From: Larix kaempferi | Taxonomy: Eukaryota; Streptophyta; Pinopsida; Pinales; Pinaceae | NCBI GenBank assembly: GCA_027924585.1 | Contig: BSBM01000007.1 | Span: 7,270,001-7,334,000 of the forward strand | Direction: 5' to 3' | DNA length: 64,000 nt | Shown: positions 1 to 12,257 of the stretch, piece by piece | Numbering within the stretch: position 1 is the first letter of the stretch | How the letters are laid out: the number at the start of each line of letters is the position of its first letter | Made by a program: the position numbers and the translations under genes | Notes under the pieces: generated by a model | The model's database searches: none | What the model was told of the DNA's origin: nothing | Seen by the model: only the letters and a program-made list of their open reading frames with translations

Positions 1-600
1 GGTACTATGAACATGAAGGAGTTGTGCAGCAAGTTCCTTAGCTTGCTGAGGTATGTACCTTACATGATCGAAGAGAAGCCTAAGGTACAAAGGTTTCTAA
101 GTTGTCTACCTTTCAACAAAAAAGACAGGATTGAATATGATAACCCTTCCACTCTAGAAGAGGCTATGAGGAAAGCTAAATCCTGTTTTGATCAAAACAG
201 AAAAAGAGAAGGAACAACTGGTTGGAAGAGTAATAAGCCTAATCATTTTGATCACAAAAAGAAGATTTTTAATCAAAATTCTGGAAGTTTTAAGAAAAGT
301 TTTAATAACATAAGTTTTCCAAGTAATAATAGTTACAGGAGTAATGCACCATAGAATTTTACTACTACAAGAAATGTACCTAATAACAATAACAACACCA
401 GGTATGCTGAACAGAAACGACCTATGAAGTGTCTTGATTACGGCGGACCACATAAGAGAGCAGATTGCCCATGCAACAAAAGTACAGTCAACAACATTCA
501 TAGCATGCAAGCAGAACCAACAGTTGGTGATGTGGCAAGAGAAATGCCAAGGATAAATGCAGTGCTGGAAAATCGGCAAGCAAACTATCAAACGTCCATG
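1..600 (+). pseudogene. gag: gypsy-1 gag, C-terminal part (capsid end and zinc knuckle)
   Basis: This is the nucleocapsid-side half of a retrotransposon Gag, which packages element RNA in cytoplasmic particles. The frame is open from position 1, is cut by a TAG at 352-354 where gypsy-2 has CAG, and resumes in the same frame. The N-terminal part matches residues around MKELCSKF in gypsy-2 and gypsy-3. A Lys/Asn-rich basic stretch follows, then the zinc knuckle near 430-468. The knuckle should read C-x2-C-x3-H-x4-C, as in gypsy-2, but the second Cys is Tyr here (CLDYGGPH), so zinc binding is probably lost. The Gag N-terminus lies outside the window. Confidence 0.85.
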
Positions 601-3600
601 GTTGAAATTGAAGGTATGATACAAAACCGATCTATTTCTATTTTGATAGATCTAGGTGCAAGTTTGAACTACATTTCACCTGAATTAGTGAAAAATTGCA
701 AGTTAAGAATAGAAAATTTTGATAATTCTTGGTTTGTTCAGCTAGCAACATGCACTAAAAGAAAGGTTATAGACTTTGTTAAAAATTGTGATGTATTTTT
801 GAATGAGCTAAAAACCCAAGTTAATCTGAATTTTTTACCCTTAGGGTCATATGACTTATTGATTGGCATGGATTGGCTTGAACAACATAGAGTAGTGCTT
901 GATTGTTATGAGAAATATTTTATTTGTCTGAATAATGAAGGTACAACTTAAATGGTAAAGGGAATTCATAGGAATATTTCAGTAAGACAAATTTCTACAT
1001 TACAAGTTAAGAGAGCTGCCAGAAAGGGCTGTAAAATGTTTGCTATTAATGTTATTAATGATGAGTGTTCATCTAAAGGAGATAAGTTAAAACTAGAGGA
1101 TATTCCCATCCTTAGGGACTTTTCTGATGTATTCCCAGAAGAAATTCTAGGATTACCTCCGAAAAGGGAACTTGATTTCACCATTGAGTTAGTACCAGGT
1201 GCAGTACCAAACTCAAAGGCTCCTTACAGGATGAATATTTAGGAGTTAAATGAGTTAAAATCGTAGCTGAAAGAATTAATAGATAAAAACTACATAAGGC
1301 CAAGTGTGTCTCCTTGGGGAGCACCAGTAATTTTCGTTAAAAAGAAGGATGGTACCATGCGATTGTGCATCGATTACCGTCAGCTTAATAAAATGACAAT
1401 TAAGAACCGATATCCCTTACCCTGCAAAGATGATCTATTTGATCAAGTACGCGGAGCATAGATATTCACTAAAATTGATTTAAGGTCTCGGTATCATTAG
1501 GTTAGAATAAAAGATGAAGACATATTCAAAACTGCATTCAGAACGCGATATGGACACTACGAGTTCGTAGTTATGCCTTTTGGGCTAACCAACGCACAGA
1601 CAGTGTTCATGTGTTTAATGAACAATATTTTGTATAAATATTTGGATAAGTTTGTAGTTGTATTCATTGATGATATTCTGATTTATTCAAAAACTAAACA
1701 AAAGCATGACGAACATTTAAGAATAATTCTGCAAGTTTTAAGAGAACATCAGCTTTACGCTAAGTTTAGTAAATGTGATTTTTATAAAGATAAAATACAG
1801 TACTTAGGTCACATAATTTCTAAAGACAGAATTTCTATTGACCCTCACAAGATAAAAGAAATTAACGAGTGGCATGTCCGTAAAAATGTAACTGATGTTC
1901 GATCATTTATGGGAATAACAGGTTACTATCGAAAGTTTATCGAAGGGTTTTCAAGAATTGCGAACCCCATTACTTCTTTACAGAAGAAAGGGAAGAAATT
2001 TGTATGGGATCAAAAGTGTCAAGAAAGCTTTAATAAGTTAAAAGAATTATTAACCACTGCACCAATTTTAAAAAAATTTGATCCTAACAAAGACTTCGTT
2101 GTATGCACTGATGTGTGCAACAATGGACTTGGTGGGGTCTTAACGCAAGAAGGTCATGCTATTGCTTTTGAGTCTAGAAAGTTAAAAATCCATGAAAAGA
2201 ATTATGCAACTTATGATCTTGAGTTGGAAGCTGTGATATATGCATTAAAAATGTGGCACCATCACTTGATTGGAAGAAAGTTTATACTAATAACAGATAA
2301 TAAGGGTTTATAGTATTTATTGGATCAAACAAATCTTAATGCAAGGAAAGCTAGATGGCTAGCTTTCCTTAGCGAGTATGATTTCAAGAGTCATCACATT
2401 AAAGGGAAAGAAAACAAAGTTGCTGATGCCTTGAGCCAAAACGCCAAATTAAGTTTTTTGGAAGCAATTAGGATGTTTAAGATAGATCTGGAAAATCAGA
2501 TCGAAGAAGGATTTAAGCAACATGAAAATTATCAAAAATGCTTTGTAAAGTTTCTAAAAATGTATCTAAAAATTTAATAACAGATTACAGCATTAATAAA
2601 AAAGCCTTAATGACTTATAAAAACCGAATTTATGTACCAAATGTGTCAAAGGTTAAGTTGTTAATTTTGGATGAAGTTCATAAGAGTCCTTATTCAGGAC
2701 ATCTAGGTTATCAGAAAATGATAACTATGTTAAGGAAGGATTATTTTTTGGCCCAACATGAAGAATGAAGTGGCTGAATATATAGCTAGATGGTTTGAAT
2801 ATCAAACCATTAAGGCTAAACATCAACATCTGGCTGGACTATTGCAGCCATTGCCAATTCCAGAATGGAAATGGGAGATTATAAGTATTGATTTTATTAC
2901 AGGTTTGCCTAAAAACCATAAATATAATGACTCCATAATGGTGGTTGTGGACAAGTTAAGTAAGGATGCTCATTTTATTCCTGTTAAAACCACTTTTAAA
3001 GCTTCTAACATTGCAGATGTATTTATGAAGCAAATCTTTCGCTTGCATGGAATTCCAAAGGTAATTATTTCTGACCGAGACTCTAAGTTCACTGAAAATT
3101 TTTGGACAACACTATTTAAAGGTTTAAATACTAAACTAAATTTCAGCACTTCTTTCCACCCACAAACTGATGGTCAAACAGAAAGGGTAAACCAGATTTT
3201 AGAAAACATGCTAAGAATGTATGTCAAACATCAACCATCTAAGTGGGAAGATTATCTACAGTTAGCAGAATTTGCATACAATAATCATTATCAAGCATCT
3301 GCTAGGTTAAGTCCATTTGAGATTTTGTATGGAAGAAAATGTTGTACTCCTATTTCTCAGGATAACCCTGTAGACAGATTAATACTAGGACTAGATTTAT
3401 TGAAAGAAATGGAGCTAACCATGAAACAGGTTCAAGGTAACTTAAACGTTGCCCAAGATCAGCAGAAAAGTTATGTAGATTTGAAATGCACTGAAAGAGA
3501 ATTTCAGGTGGGAGACCATGTTTTTATAAAGGTAAAACCCAAGAAAATTTCTTTGAAGCTTGGGAGTTGTGCTAAACTAGCACCAACGTATTGTGGACCA

Positions 3601-3942
3601 TTCAAAATCTTATCAAGGATTGGATTTGTTGCATTTCAATTGGCATTGCCATATAATTTAAAAATCCACAATGTTTTTCACATTTCCTTTTTAAAGAAGT
3701 ATGTGCACGATGCTACTCATGTACTGAATTGGAATGACATACAAGTGAAGCCCGAAGGAGATTTTTAGGTGGAACCGGACTGTATTCTCGACCGGAGGGA
3801 AATTATGTTTCGAAATCGCACCATAGAGCAGGTAAAGGTGCAATGGAAGCACCTTTGCTCTGATGAAGCTACTTGGGAACTGGAAGGTAATATGCGGGTA
3901 GCATATCCAGTTCTGTTCCATGAGGAATCTATTGAAGAATAA
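601..3942 (+). pseudogene. pol: gypsy-1 pol: protease, RT, RNase H, integrase, chromodomain (inactivated)
   Basis: Domains in order are protease (about 600-950), reverse transcriptase (about 1310-2000), RNase H (about 2090-2440), integrase (about 2650-3400) and a chromodomain (about 3775-3900) that would steer integration to marked chromatin. The protease active-site motif reads D-L-G-A (Asp at 649-651) instead of D-S/T-G-A. The RT catalytic FIDDIL is intact at 1663-1680. Both Cys of the integrase HHCC finger are lost (Trp at 2791, Tyr at 2800), yet the D-D-E triad is present (2890, 3073, 3181). In-frame stops lie at 949 (TAA) and at 1240, 1264, 1459, 1498, 2311 and 3766 (all TAG). One indel near 2540 is compensated by an extra T near 2747. 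The integrase section is the longest open stretch (2758-3768). It is clearly a pseudogene; the family call is secure. Confidence 0.92.
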
Positions 3943-3968
3943 GAAACATCGAGGACGATGCTGAGCTT

Positions 3969-3981
3969 AAGTGGGGGTGTT
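3969..3981 (+). promoter_or_regulatory. gypsy-1 polypurine tract (plus-strand primer)
   Basis: A G-rich tract (AAGTGGGGGTGTT) sits immediately before the 3' LTR. The matching tract in gypsy-2 lies at 45325-45337. This is the expected site of plus-strand DNA priming. Confidence 0.7.
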
Positions 3982-4070
3982 TGTCACATACCCTTTTTGC
4001 TAAAGGACATTTTATGTTGGAAACATTATGTTAAATTTTATTGTAAAGTTGTTATGTTGGACAAGTGTCC
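3982..4070 (+). repeat. gypsy-1 3' LTR, first 89 bp
   Basis: The sequence starts TGTCACATACCC directly after the polypurine tract and aligns with the start of the gypsy-2 LTR at 36142. Similarity stops at the TCC at 4068-4070, where LARD-B interior sequence begins. TCC is present in both partners, so the joint looks microhomology-mediated. Confidence 0.85.
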
Positions 4071-5501
4071 TACTAACCTGTATTTATTTCATGTTGGTTC
4101 TAGGTTTCCAATAATCTATCCCTTAACAAAATAATCAATTTGAGAAAACATATAGTTGTACATGGATAGCAAGTCATCATAAATATTGAACAAATAAAAC
4201 TACAACTATTACTCATTGTTTCCCACGTCTATCTTAGTAGAAATTACTGAAATAAGAGGTATATATAAAAGGTACTCATGCATTTTCATCATATGTATTA
4301 ACTGATTAATATTCACATGTATACCTTTTTTTTTTTTTAAAGTAATTATAACCATTTTCCTTTTGTTGCAGTTATATGTAAGGGTACGAGCATGCTTCAA
4401 TGTCACAAAAATCGTATTATAATTACTTATCCTATACAATTACATACTAGAATGAAATTGATTAGCAAGGAGACTATTAACACTTTTTCTCCTTTGTAAT
4501 CTCACAATTTCCTAGTCATAGAAAACTTCACACCAATTAAAGTTAATTTCTTTGTTTAAAAGAAACCAGACATCTTAGTCTAGCCAAACTATACTTCTTA
4601 TGGAATATTAATTTAGCATATGTAACTCACTTATAGTTGATACCTCAGTAAAACAACATCTTAACATCACATAATCATGCTTCCCTCATAACAAGAAATA
4701 TTAAATTCACAATGGCTCCTCCTGCAGCATGCACCTTTACAGATTTTACTACTAAGGTCAACATCATTATAAATTAATAAAGTTTCTTATTTAAGATAAG
4801 TCATATGTAAATGGAACTTGATCTTTTCTTACGTAGTTCAAAACCCAAGACTGACCCAAACTATCAAATCTTTAATGGACCTTTTAACATATAGACTTAC
4901 TTTTGATCTGAACTTAATGGATCTTTTAATAGATCTAAGTTGCTTACATTTCCCATCTAAATTTCATATTTGGAAATCTAGACTACTGGTCAATCAAGTT
5001 TACTTAGTTATCTAAGGTCAACCAAATTAGGAGACTTCCTTAGCCTATAAACTTCACTTTGAAATAGCTAGGATAACTTCTAGTACGTGCTTTTACTCTA
5101 CTTACAACTACCCATTTCATAAGGACTTAACTCCCATAGTCTAACTTTTTAAAGTAAATTTTTGACCTTATAGAGTATGAAATACATTGTAGAGTATGTC
5201 GAGATATTCATCGTTTAGTATTTATTAATAGAAGATCATTCAATTACATAAAGAGACGTATGCGATGTATGTTTACAAATAGACACTACTAAGCCATTAT
5301 AATGCTCCAGCGAAATGGAACATACTTACTTGCAATTTCCAAAATGTCATGTTGCTTACCTCTTGCCGATCCTTGGAAATGAAGTTTTATGTTTGCGTCT
5401 TATAGAATGGAGTTCCTTTCCTAGCTTGACAAACTTGTTTTTGTTTTCCCCTATTGAGCCCAATAAGCCCGATTGTTTGCAACCTGTGCTCTAATACCAT
5501 A
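4071..5501 (-). repeat. LARD-B second, truncated interior copy
   Basis: This is a direct repeat of 10831-12257, differing by scattered substitutions and small indels. It contains no reading frame with recognisable domains. It ends at the LTR edge with its own primer-binding site, so it is 5' interior sequence of another element unit. The break at 4070/4071 falls inside gypsy-1 LTR sequence. Confidence 0.85.
5487..5499 (-). promoter_or_regulatory. LARD-B primer-binding site, second copy
   Basis: The minus strand reads TGGTATTAGAGCA two bases inside the LTR end, which matches the 3' end of initiator tRNA-Met as used by plant LTR elements. Finding a primer site here, beside the middle LTR, shows that a second interior begins at this point. 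Confidence 0.8.
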
Positions 5502-8500
5502 TGTGACATCTCCAAATAAAATGAGTTAGTAAATTTGGTAAAATTTAAAAAATTTCTTCCATTATATAATTAACGAAATAAATGTATTGCCATAACGTCA
5601 ATGGTCTCTGCAAAGAAATGTACTTGTGGGAGGAATAAAATTCCGACATGCTTCCATAAATAAAACGACAATACAAAATGATTATTATACCCCCATGTTA
5701 CACAGCATACGCCAAACAATGATATATTTTAAATAGCAACCATAATCAATTACCAAGAATTTCATTTGACACAAAATAACCATATACATAACAACATCAC
5801 CATTAAAATCATACATATGAATGAGACAAGATATACTGTTGTTCACCCCATCCTTGGGCTACGTCCACAAAACCATCATATCTTTATTCATCAATAAAGA
5901 AGGATTCTGCAAGGCAACTTTTACAATCTTTGCATTTTCACTTTCTCCAGCTTTTCTATCAACCAGATTTAAAAGTGATTTTAAAAGCAACTTGAACATA
6001 GATGAATTACCATATCCTTTTCCTCACTAAGAATTCTAGTCAGCATAACACTTTCTTTAGCAATACAATCATAATATAAGGGGCTTCAACCCTTATACTA
6101 TCCCCTCCAATGCATACTATGTAAGTCAAGTTGAAGCTTTCTATAATAACAATAAAATTTATGACCCTTTATCGATTATAAAATTCATTTTAACATAAGG
6201 ATTAGTATGAGGGTTTTAACCTCTTCACCCCTTTCACATAAAATACTTACAGGTCGAATCCTCTTAAATATTTCACCTATCGACCATAAATAACTTAACA
6301 AAAACTAATTACCATCAGAAGAAAAAATAGAGTTTTCCTACTTAACAACAGCACAAAACATTCCTTTCCAAAAATGCGAGCTCTAGCATCGATTCTCACT
6401 GGGGAGGGATCGCCCTGATCTATTCATATAAAAAATACAAAACCTCACATAGACATCTATGAATAACCGGGTTCAAGGTTCGATTCGTCAATTGATTTAT
6501 AAGTTTATATATCAATTTATAAATGAAGGTACTGTCCAAATCACACAGGCAGAGTACATACTAATGTATCTACAATATTTACTGGGGTAGTTCCAGATCG
6601 CATCATTATGATCTCAACATATATATATATATAAGCCTATATATATAATTTAGTGTGCTGTCCAAATCGCATAGGCAGAATATATAAATATGTAACTAAA
6701 ATATTTTAATGAATACTGGGGGTTTATCTCTAGACAATGATCTAGAGAAGAGACTTTGATATGAAAACAGAGCTATCGTTCCCTCCAGGTATAAGCAAAT
6801 ATAAGAGACCACAGTTTCACACAATAACAATCAATGGAAAGTTACAACTGCATTTTCATATATCTCTGAAGGTCTACGAATTCAGGAAGGAGAACATTTG
6901 TTTTCAGGCATAAGCAAGAAATGACATAGATCATGCTCTCAGTATGGCAATACATATCCGAAAATATATTATGATTTTCAAGCAGAACTATCCTCCACTA
7001 TAAGCAAAGAAAAATGGTCTTGCTCAGCAAAGCAATACAGTAATGAACAGAGTTAAAATTTCGAGTCCAAACATGAATTAGCAGGGCAGGTTTGGACCCT
7101 TTGCGGCCGTCATAACTCCTTCCTGTGCACACAACATGCATCTATACATAATACATATATAAACTCAATATAAAAACCAAACACGAATTAGTAGGGCAGG
7201 TTCAGATGCTTTATGGCCATCCTAACTCCTTCGATCTACCTAACACCAAACATAAGAGTTATATAACCCAAAAAATGTTTCACGCCCTAACACAAACTTA
7301 CCCAAAAGGAGATTGGCTCTAACTCAGAATAGGGAACTCACTCGTGCCCTTTATCGCACAACAAGCAATAATAACTTGCTAGACAACAACTAGAATCAGG
7401 CCCTTTCACTATGCTGTTGTTGCAGTAAATAATACATTCGCCAACCGGAAAAGGTAAACAATATACAAATCTCTGCTATCAGTCGAACAGTTCAATATCC
7501 GGCTCTATTTTAAACCAAAGGTCAGAAGACCTAGCAGTATCAGATCTTAAGAAGAGATCGGTATCCACATAGCTCTCTAATTAAAAATCACATGCAGAAA
7601 TCCATGATGTGGATCCTTCTCCTCCGAGAGCGATCCCAATATTCAAACTCAGATTCAAAAAGAAAACAGTCAACAATCCGCATTGGGTTGATCCTTCTCC
7701 ATCGAGAGCGATCCTCAATATTGAAGCATAGATTCAATAAAAGAAAATGCAGTTAATTCATGCCACTCAATACAGCCTACAGACATTAATCTATGAGAGG
7801 AAGCATTCTAATGATGATCCGTCCAGTCGATAACAAGGTCAGGGATTTCCTCGATTAGCTCTTCTAAAAACTAAAACTCCATAAAAGTCTCGATCATATA
7901 TCGATCCCTACCCGCTTCCTCACGCATAGGTACCACGATACATAAATTAAATCTGGGATCAAGCTCCGTAGCTATCCCCTCCTTAGATGTTTTTCCAAAA
8001 ATCCCCCCCTGCCCACCATGGTAACCCCCTTCTTATTTCCTTGGAATTCCCACCGCCCAAGTGCAAAAATGGATCCAAACAATCTACCTTGCATTAAGGA
8101 AACAAGTGTCAGCTTTGTTTAAGTTTTTGGTGTTCCATTAGAGAGGCAACTTCGCTTAAATATCTCCACAAGCTCCTCCATAACGCACACATAACCAGGA
8201 GTGACCCAAGTCGGCACTTATTGAAATCCCCTATTTTTATGGGGTGCTGTCGCAAGACATAACTCCTTCGTGTAAGTGGTCGATGATCACAACGTTAGAT
8301 AACTCGAGAAGTAAAAGGATAAACATATGGGAGAAACCTCCTCGATTTGTTTTTTCCAAGATAAGGATCAATGAATAGGAAATTCAATCCTAACTAAGCT
8401 TCACTATCTTACCCACCCCATTCACCGGGGTTTCCTCGGTGGAAAACCTTAGTTAAAAGGTTCTATATCTTAGGAAAGTCCATGGATATTTATGGATATT

Positions 8501-9151
8501 TTATTCCATACCCTTTTCTTATTCCATACCCTATTGCTATAAATCTAATCAATACAAGTATGCGGTAATCTTAATATGATAGTTGTTCGTTGATATATAT
8601 ATATATATATCATACTAAGTCATGTTGGTGTCATGATACTTTTCTAGGAAAATATGCCTCTTTCACCTTCTTAGTTATGTCAATCATTTCTTGTTTATCT
8701 TTGGCTAGGTTATAACATCTATACCCTAACACATATAAGTGTATACTAAAATTTAGGCTCAAGGATATGTCATTTTAGATAATGCTCATCAATTTCATCT
8801 TTTCCCCTTTTCCACCTTTTCAAAGGTGGTTGTAACATAGCCCCCTTAGCTTCCTTTCTTTTCTTTCGATGTTCTTAGGTTAAGTTTCTGGCACCCTCTT
8901 AGTACTAATTATGGTTATCATAATAGTTAATATTTATATTAAGATATCACCTAAACTTCATGTTACTAGGTGATCATCCTTAGTTTAGTCCCATAGATTT
9001 ATAATACCATTTTAAAACTTAGAAAAATATCATGATGATACTTTCAAGGTCCACTGGTGGAGCCTTGGCCTTGAGCTCCTCACCAGGCCTCATACTTAGT
9101 TTTACAATACTCATTTATAAATCTGATAGGGATAGAGAGGGGGATATTACA
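5502..9151 (-). repeat. LARD-B LTR (middle copy)
   Basis: On the minus strand it starts TGTAATATCC and ends GATGTCACA, giving TG..CA termini. It is about 3650 bp and pairs with 12258-15919. Internal duplications are visible near 6534/6656, 7061/7165 and 7600/7690. An (AT)n tract at 8593-8610 is shorter than its counterpart in the right LTR. It has no coding content. Confidence 0.88.
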
Positions 9152-9167
9152 TCCTCCTCCCCTTAAA
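9152..9167 (-). promoter_or_regulatory. LARD-B polypurine tract
   Basis: The minus strand reads TTTAAGGGGAGGAGGA directly before the LTR. The same tract is seen in LARD-A at 54908-54922, supporting a common family. Confidence 0.8.
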
Positions 9168-9401
9168 ATAACACCGTCCTCGATGTTCATATTTTTCAGT
9201 GCTTCATCCTCAGTGTTCATAATCAAAACAAGAAACCTAAAGAATGAGTCATTTATTGTAGCATATCATTTGCAATTCATGGAATATCTTTAGTTCCTTT
9301 TTCTGTGCTTTTATTATCACAAACACACTTAAATCCAATGCTCTAAGAATTGTATACTGTTTAATTTAATCAATACATCAATCATTTGATCCAGGAAATC
9401 C

Positions 9402-9622
9402 TTGCCTAACACCCCAGTGCTCACGCAGCAATCCTTTCGGGGTTTTCTTGCCTAACACCACAGTGCTCACGCAGCAATCCTTTCATAGATTTCTTGCCTA
9501 ACACCACAGTGCTCACACAGCAATCCTTTCGGAGATTTCTTGCCTAACACCATAGTGCTCACACAGCAATCCTTTCGGAGATTTCTTGCCTAACACCACA
9601 GTGCTCACACAGCAATACTATC
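9402..9622. repeat. 46-bp tandem repeat, five units, in LARD-B interior
   Basis: Units begin at 9402, 9448, 9494, 9540 and 9586 and carry the core TTGCCTAACACCACAGTGCT. The period is exactly 46 bp. The same core occurs on the other strand in LARD-A, with three units at 45-46 bp spacing. Confidence 0.9.
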
Positions 9623-12242
9623 TCCCATGCATACTAAGCAGCGTCCTGCCTCCCGCATATGCATTTTATTATAGTTTGCCTAGGTCTTTACAGCCTGCTG
9701 ATTAATTCGAGAATCCTAGCAGCTGTCAACTCCCTGATTTCTAGGGAGTGTTTTAGTGCCCTTAACGCACTCTTACATAATTCCCCTCAAGCCTTCTCGC
9801 TTGAGTCCTGGAATTTATTTTCCCTCAAGTCGCCTTGGTTGAGTCTAGAAAAATCTCTTTCACATTAATCGACTATTTCGTCATATTACATTTTGTAACC
9901 ATATGATTACTCTTACCAGTTCGGGTTGAGTTTCCTAATTAAAAATATATCAAATTTAAAAGAATCTGTAACACTTGCGATGTGGATCTTAAATCCTCTC
10001 CCCCCCCCTTATTTTACCATGCATAATATTTATGCTCTTGCATTTTCACAAGCTTCACAGAAATTTCACCATCTGCCAAATTTCACTTGTTAGTATCACT
10101 TTATATACAAAATCAAATATTGTAAGAAGATCCCTTCCTTAAACAAAAACTCATCTTTCTTAATAAAATATCCATATGTGATCATCTAAGATGTCATTTC
10201 CTACTACACATAACTAGCTTATAAGATTACTTAATGCTTTGAACATGATATAACATTCTTTCTATGATGATCCGTGGACATTATGATCATTTAACCTCGA
10301 ATGTTAGCTTTCACCATTTCAACACAATTCCTATTTTAGTTATACAATCCTTTTTGTATGCCCTAACATCATATAGAGATAACCAATTGTCTAAAACAAA
10401 CTTACATACCTTATACAGATAACCATGTACCTTTGTAAAGGCGACCGCATAGTTCACCTTCATCTTCCGAGGTTCCAGTTTACTTGTATCATCACACATT
10501 AGTATTATACATGAATCGATATATATCCCACATTTACCCATTGATGGGTGTCATGCAGTGATGTGTGGGAAAATAACATTTGCTCGACCACAACATTCAA
10601 AGTGTTAGTCGTATAGAGGTAATTAAATCATAAAAACAATCATACATATAACATATGTTCAAACATCATTTTTACTTGTTTCATAAAAGCTTATACCTCG
10701 ATTACTGTCTCAAAGATCACTTCCGATCTACCCTGCAAATTCCATGCCATCAATGTTTTCCTTAACACATCATAAATAAAAACAGTCATTCCTTGTGGCA
10801 ACATAAGGACGTCATAAGATTACAACATCCTACTAACCTGTATTTATTTCATGTTGGTTCTAGGTTTCCAATAATCTATCCCTTAACAAAATAATCAATT
10901 TGAGAAAACATATAGTTGTACATGGATAGCAAGTCATCATAAATATTGAACAAATAAAACTATAACTATTACTCATTGTTTCCCACGTCTATCTTAGTAG
11001 AAATTACTGAAATAAGAGGTATATATAAAAGGTACTCATGCATTTTCATCATATGTATTAACTGATTAATATTCACATGTATACCCTTTTTTTTAAAATA
11101 ATTATAACCATTTTCCTTTTGTTGCACTTATATGTAAGGGTACGAGCATGCTTCAATGTCACAAAAATCGTATTATAATTACTTATCCTATACAATTACA
11201 TACTAAAATGAAATTGATTAGCAAGGAGACTATTAACAATTTTTCTCCTTTGTAATCTCACAATTTCCTAGTCATAGAAAACTTCACACCAATAAAAGTT
11301 AATTTCTTTGTTTAAAAGAAACCAGACATCTTAGTCAAGCCAAACTATACTTCTTATGGAATATTAATTTAGCATATGTAACTCACTTATAGTTGATACC
11401 TCAGTAAAACAACATCTTAACATCACATAATTATGATTCCCTCATAACTAGAAATATTAAATTCACAATGGCTCCTCCTGCAGCATGCACCTTTACAGAT
11501 TTTACTACTAAGGTCAACAGCATTATAAATTAATAAACTTTCTTATTTAGGATAACTCATATGTAAATGGAACTTGATCGTTTCTTACGTAGTTCAAAAC
11601 CCAAGACTGACCCAAACTATCAAATCTTTAATGGACCTTTTAACATATAGACTTACTTTTGATCTGAACTTAATGGATCTTTTAACAGATCTAAGTTGCT
11701 TACATTTCCCATCTAAATTTCATATTTGGAAATCTAGACTATTGGTCAATCAAGTTTACTTAGTTATTAAAGGTCAACCAAATTAGGAGACTTCCTTAGC
11801 CTATAAACTTCACTTTGAAATAGCTAGGATAACTTCCAATACGTGCTTTTACTCTACTTACAAGTACCCATTTCATAAGGACTTAACTCCCATAGTCTAA
11901 CTTTTTAAAGTAAATTTTTGACGTTATAGAGTATGAAATACATTGTAGAGTATGTCGAGATATTCATCGTTTAGTATTTATTAGTAGAAGATCATTCAAT
12001 TACATAAAGAGACGTATGCGATGTATGTTCACAAATAGACACTACTAAGCCATTATAATGCTCCAGCAAAATGGTACATACTTACTTGCAATTTCCAAAA
12101 CGTCATGTTGCTTACCTCTTGCCGATCCTTGGAAATGAAGTTTTATGTTTGCGTCTTATAGAATGGATTTCCTTTCCTAGCTCAACAAACTTGTTTTTGT
12201 TTTCCCCTATTGAGCCCAATAAGCCCGAGTGTTTGCAACCTG

Positions 12243-12255
12243 TGCTCTGATACCA
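12243..12255 (-). promoter_or_regulatory. LARD-B primer-binding site, first copy
   Basis: The minus strand reads TGGTATCAGAGCA, complementary to the 3' end of initiator tRNA-Met, two bases from the LTR end at 12258. It is the start of the complete interior. Confidence 0.85.
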
Positions 12256-12257
12256 TA

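Larger units (their letters stand above)
9152..12257 (-). repeat. LARD-B interior, non-coding (3.1 kb)
   Basis: This lies between the polypurine tract and the primer site. It holds only short open stretches without Gag, RT, RNase H or integrase motifs. Several blocks are shared with the LARD-A interior, including the 46-bp tandem array and a block at about 10310-10540 that matches about 52960-53230 in reverse complement. A structural RNA role is inferred. Confidence 0.8.

Noticed and set aside
154-624. 156-codon open stretch on the minus strand
   Set aside because: It is the antisense of gypsy-1 gag, as are similar minus-strand stretches opposite gypsy-2 gag (41448-41948) and the plus-strand stretch opposite gypsy-3 gag (23627-24010).
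9402-9622. Regular direct repeats resembling a CRISPR array
   Set aside because: The period is a head-to-tail 46-bp unit without distinct spacers, in a plant retrotransposon.
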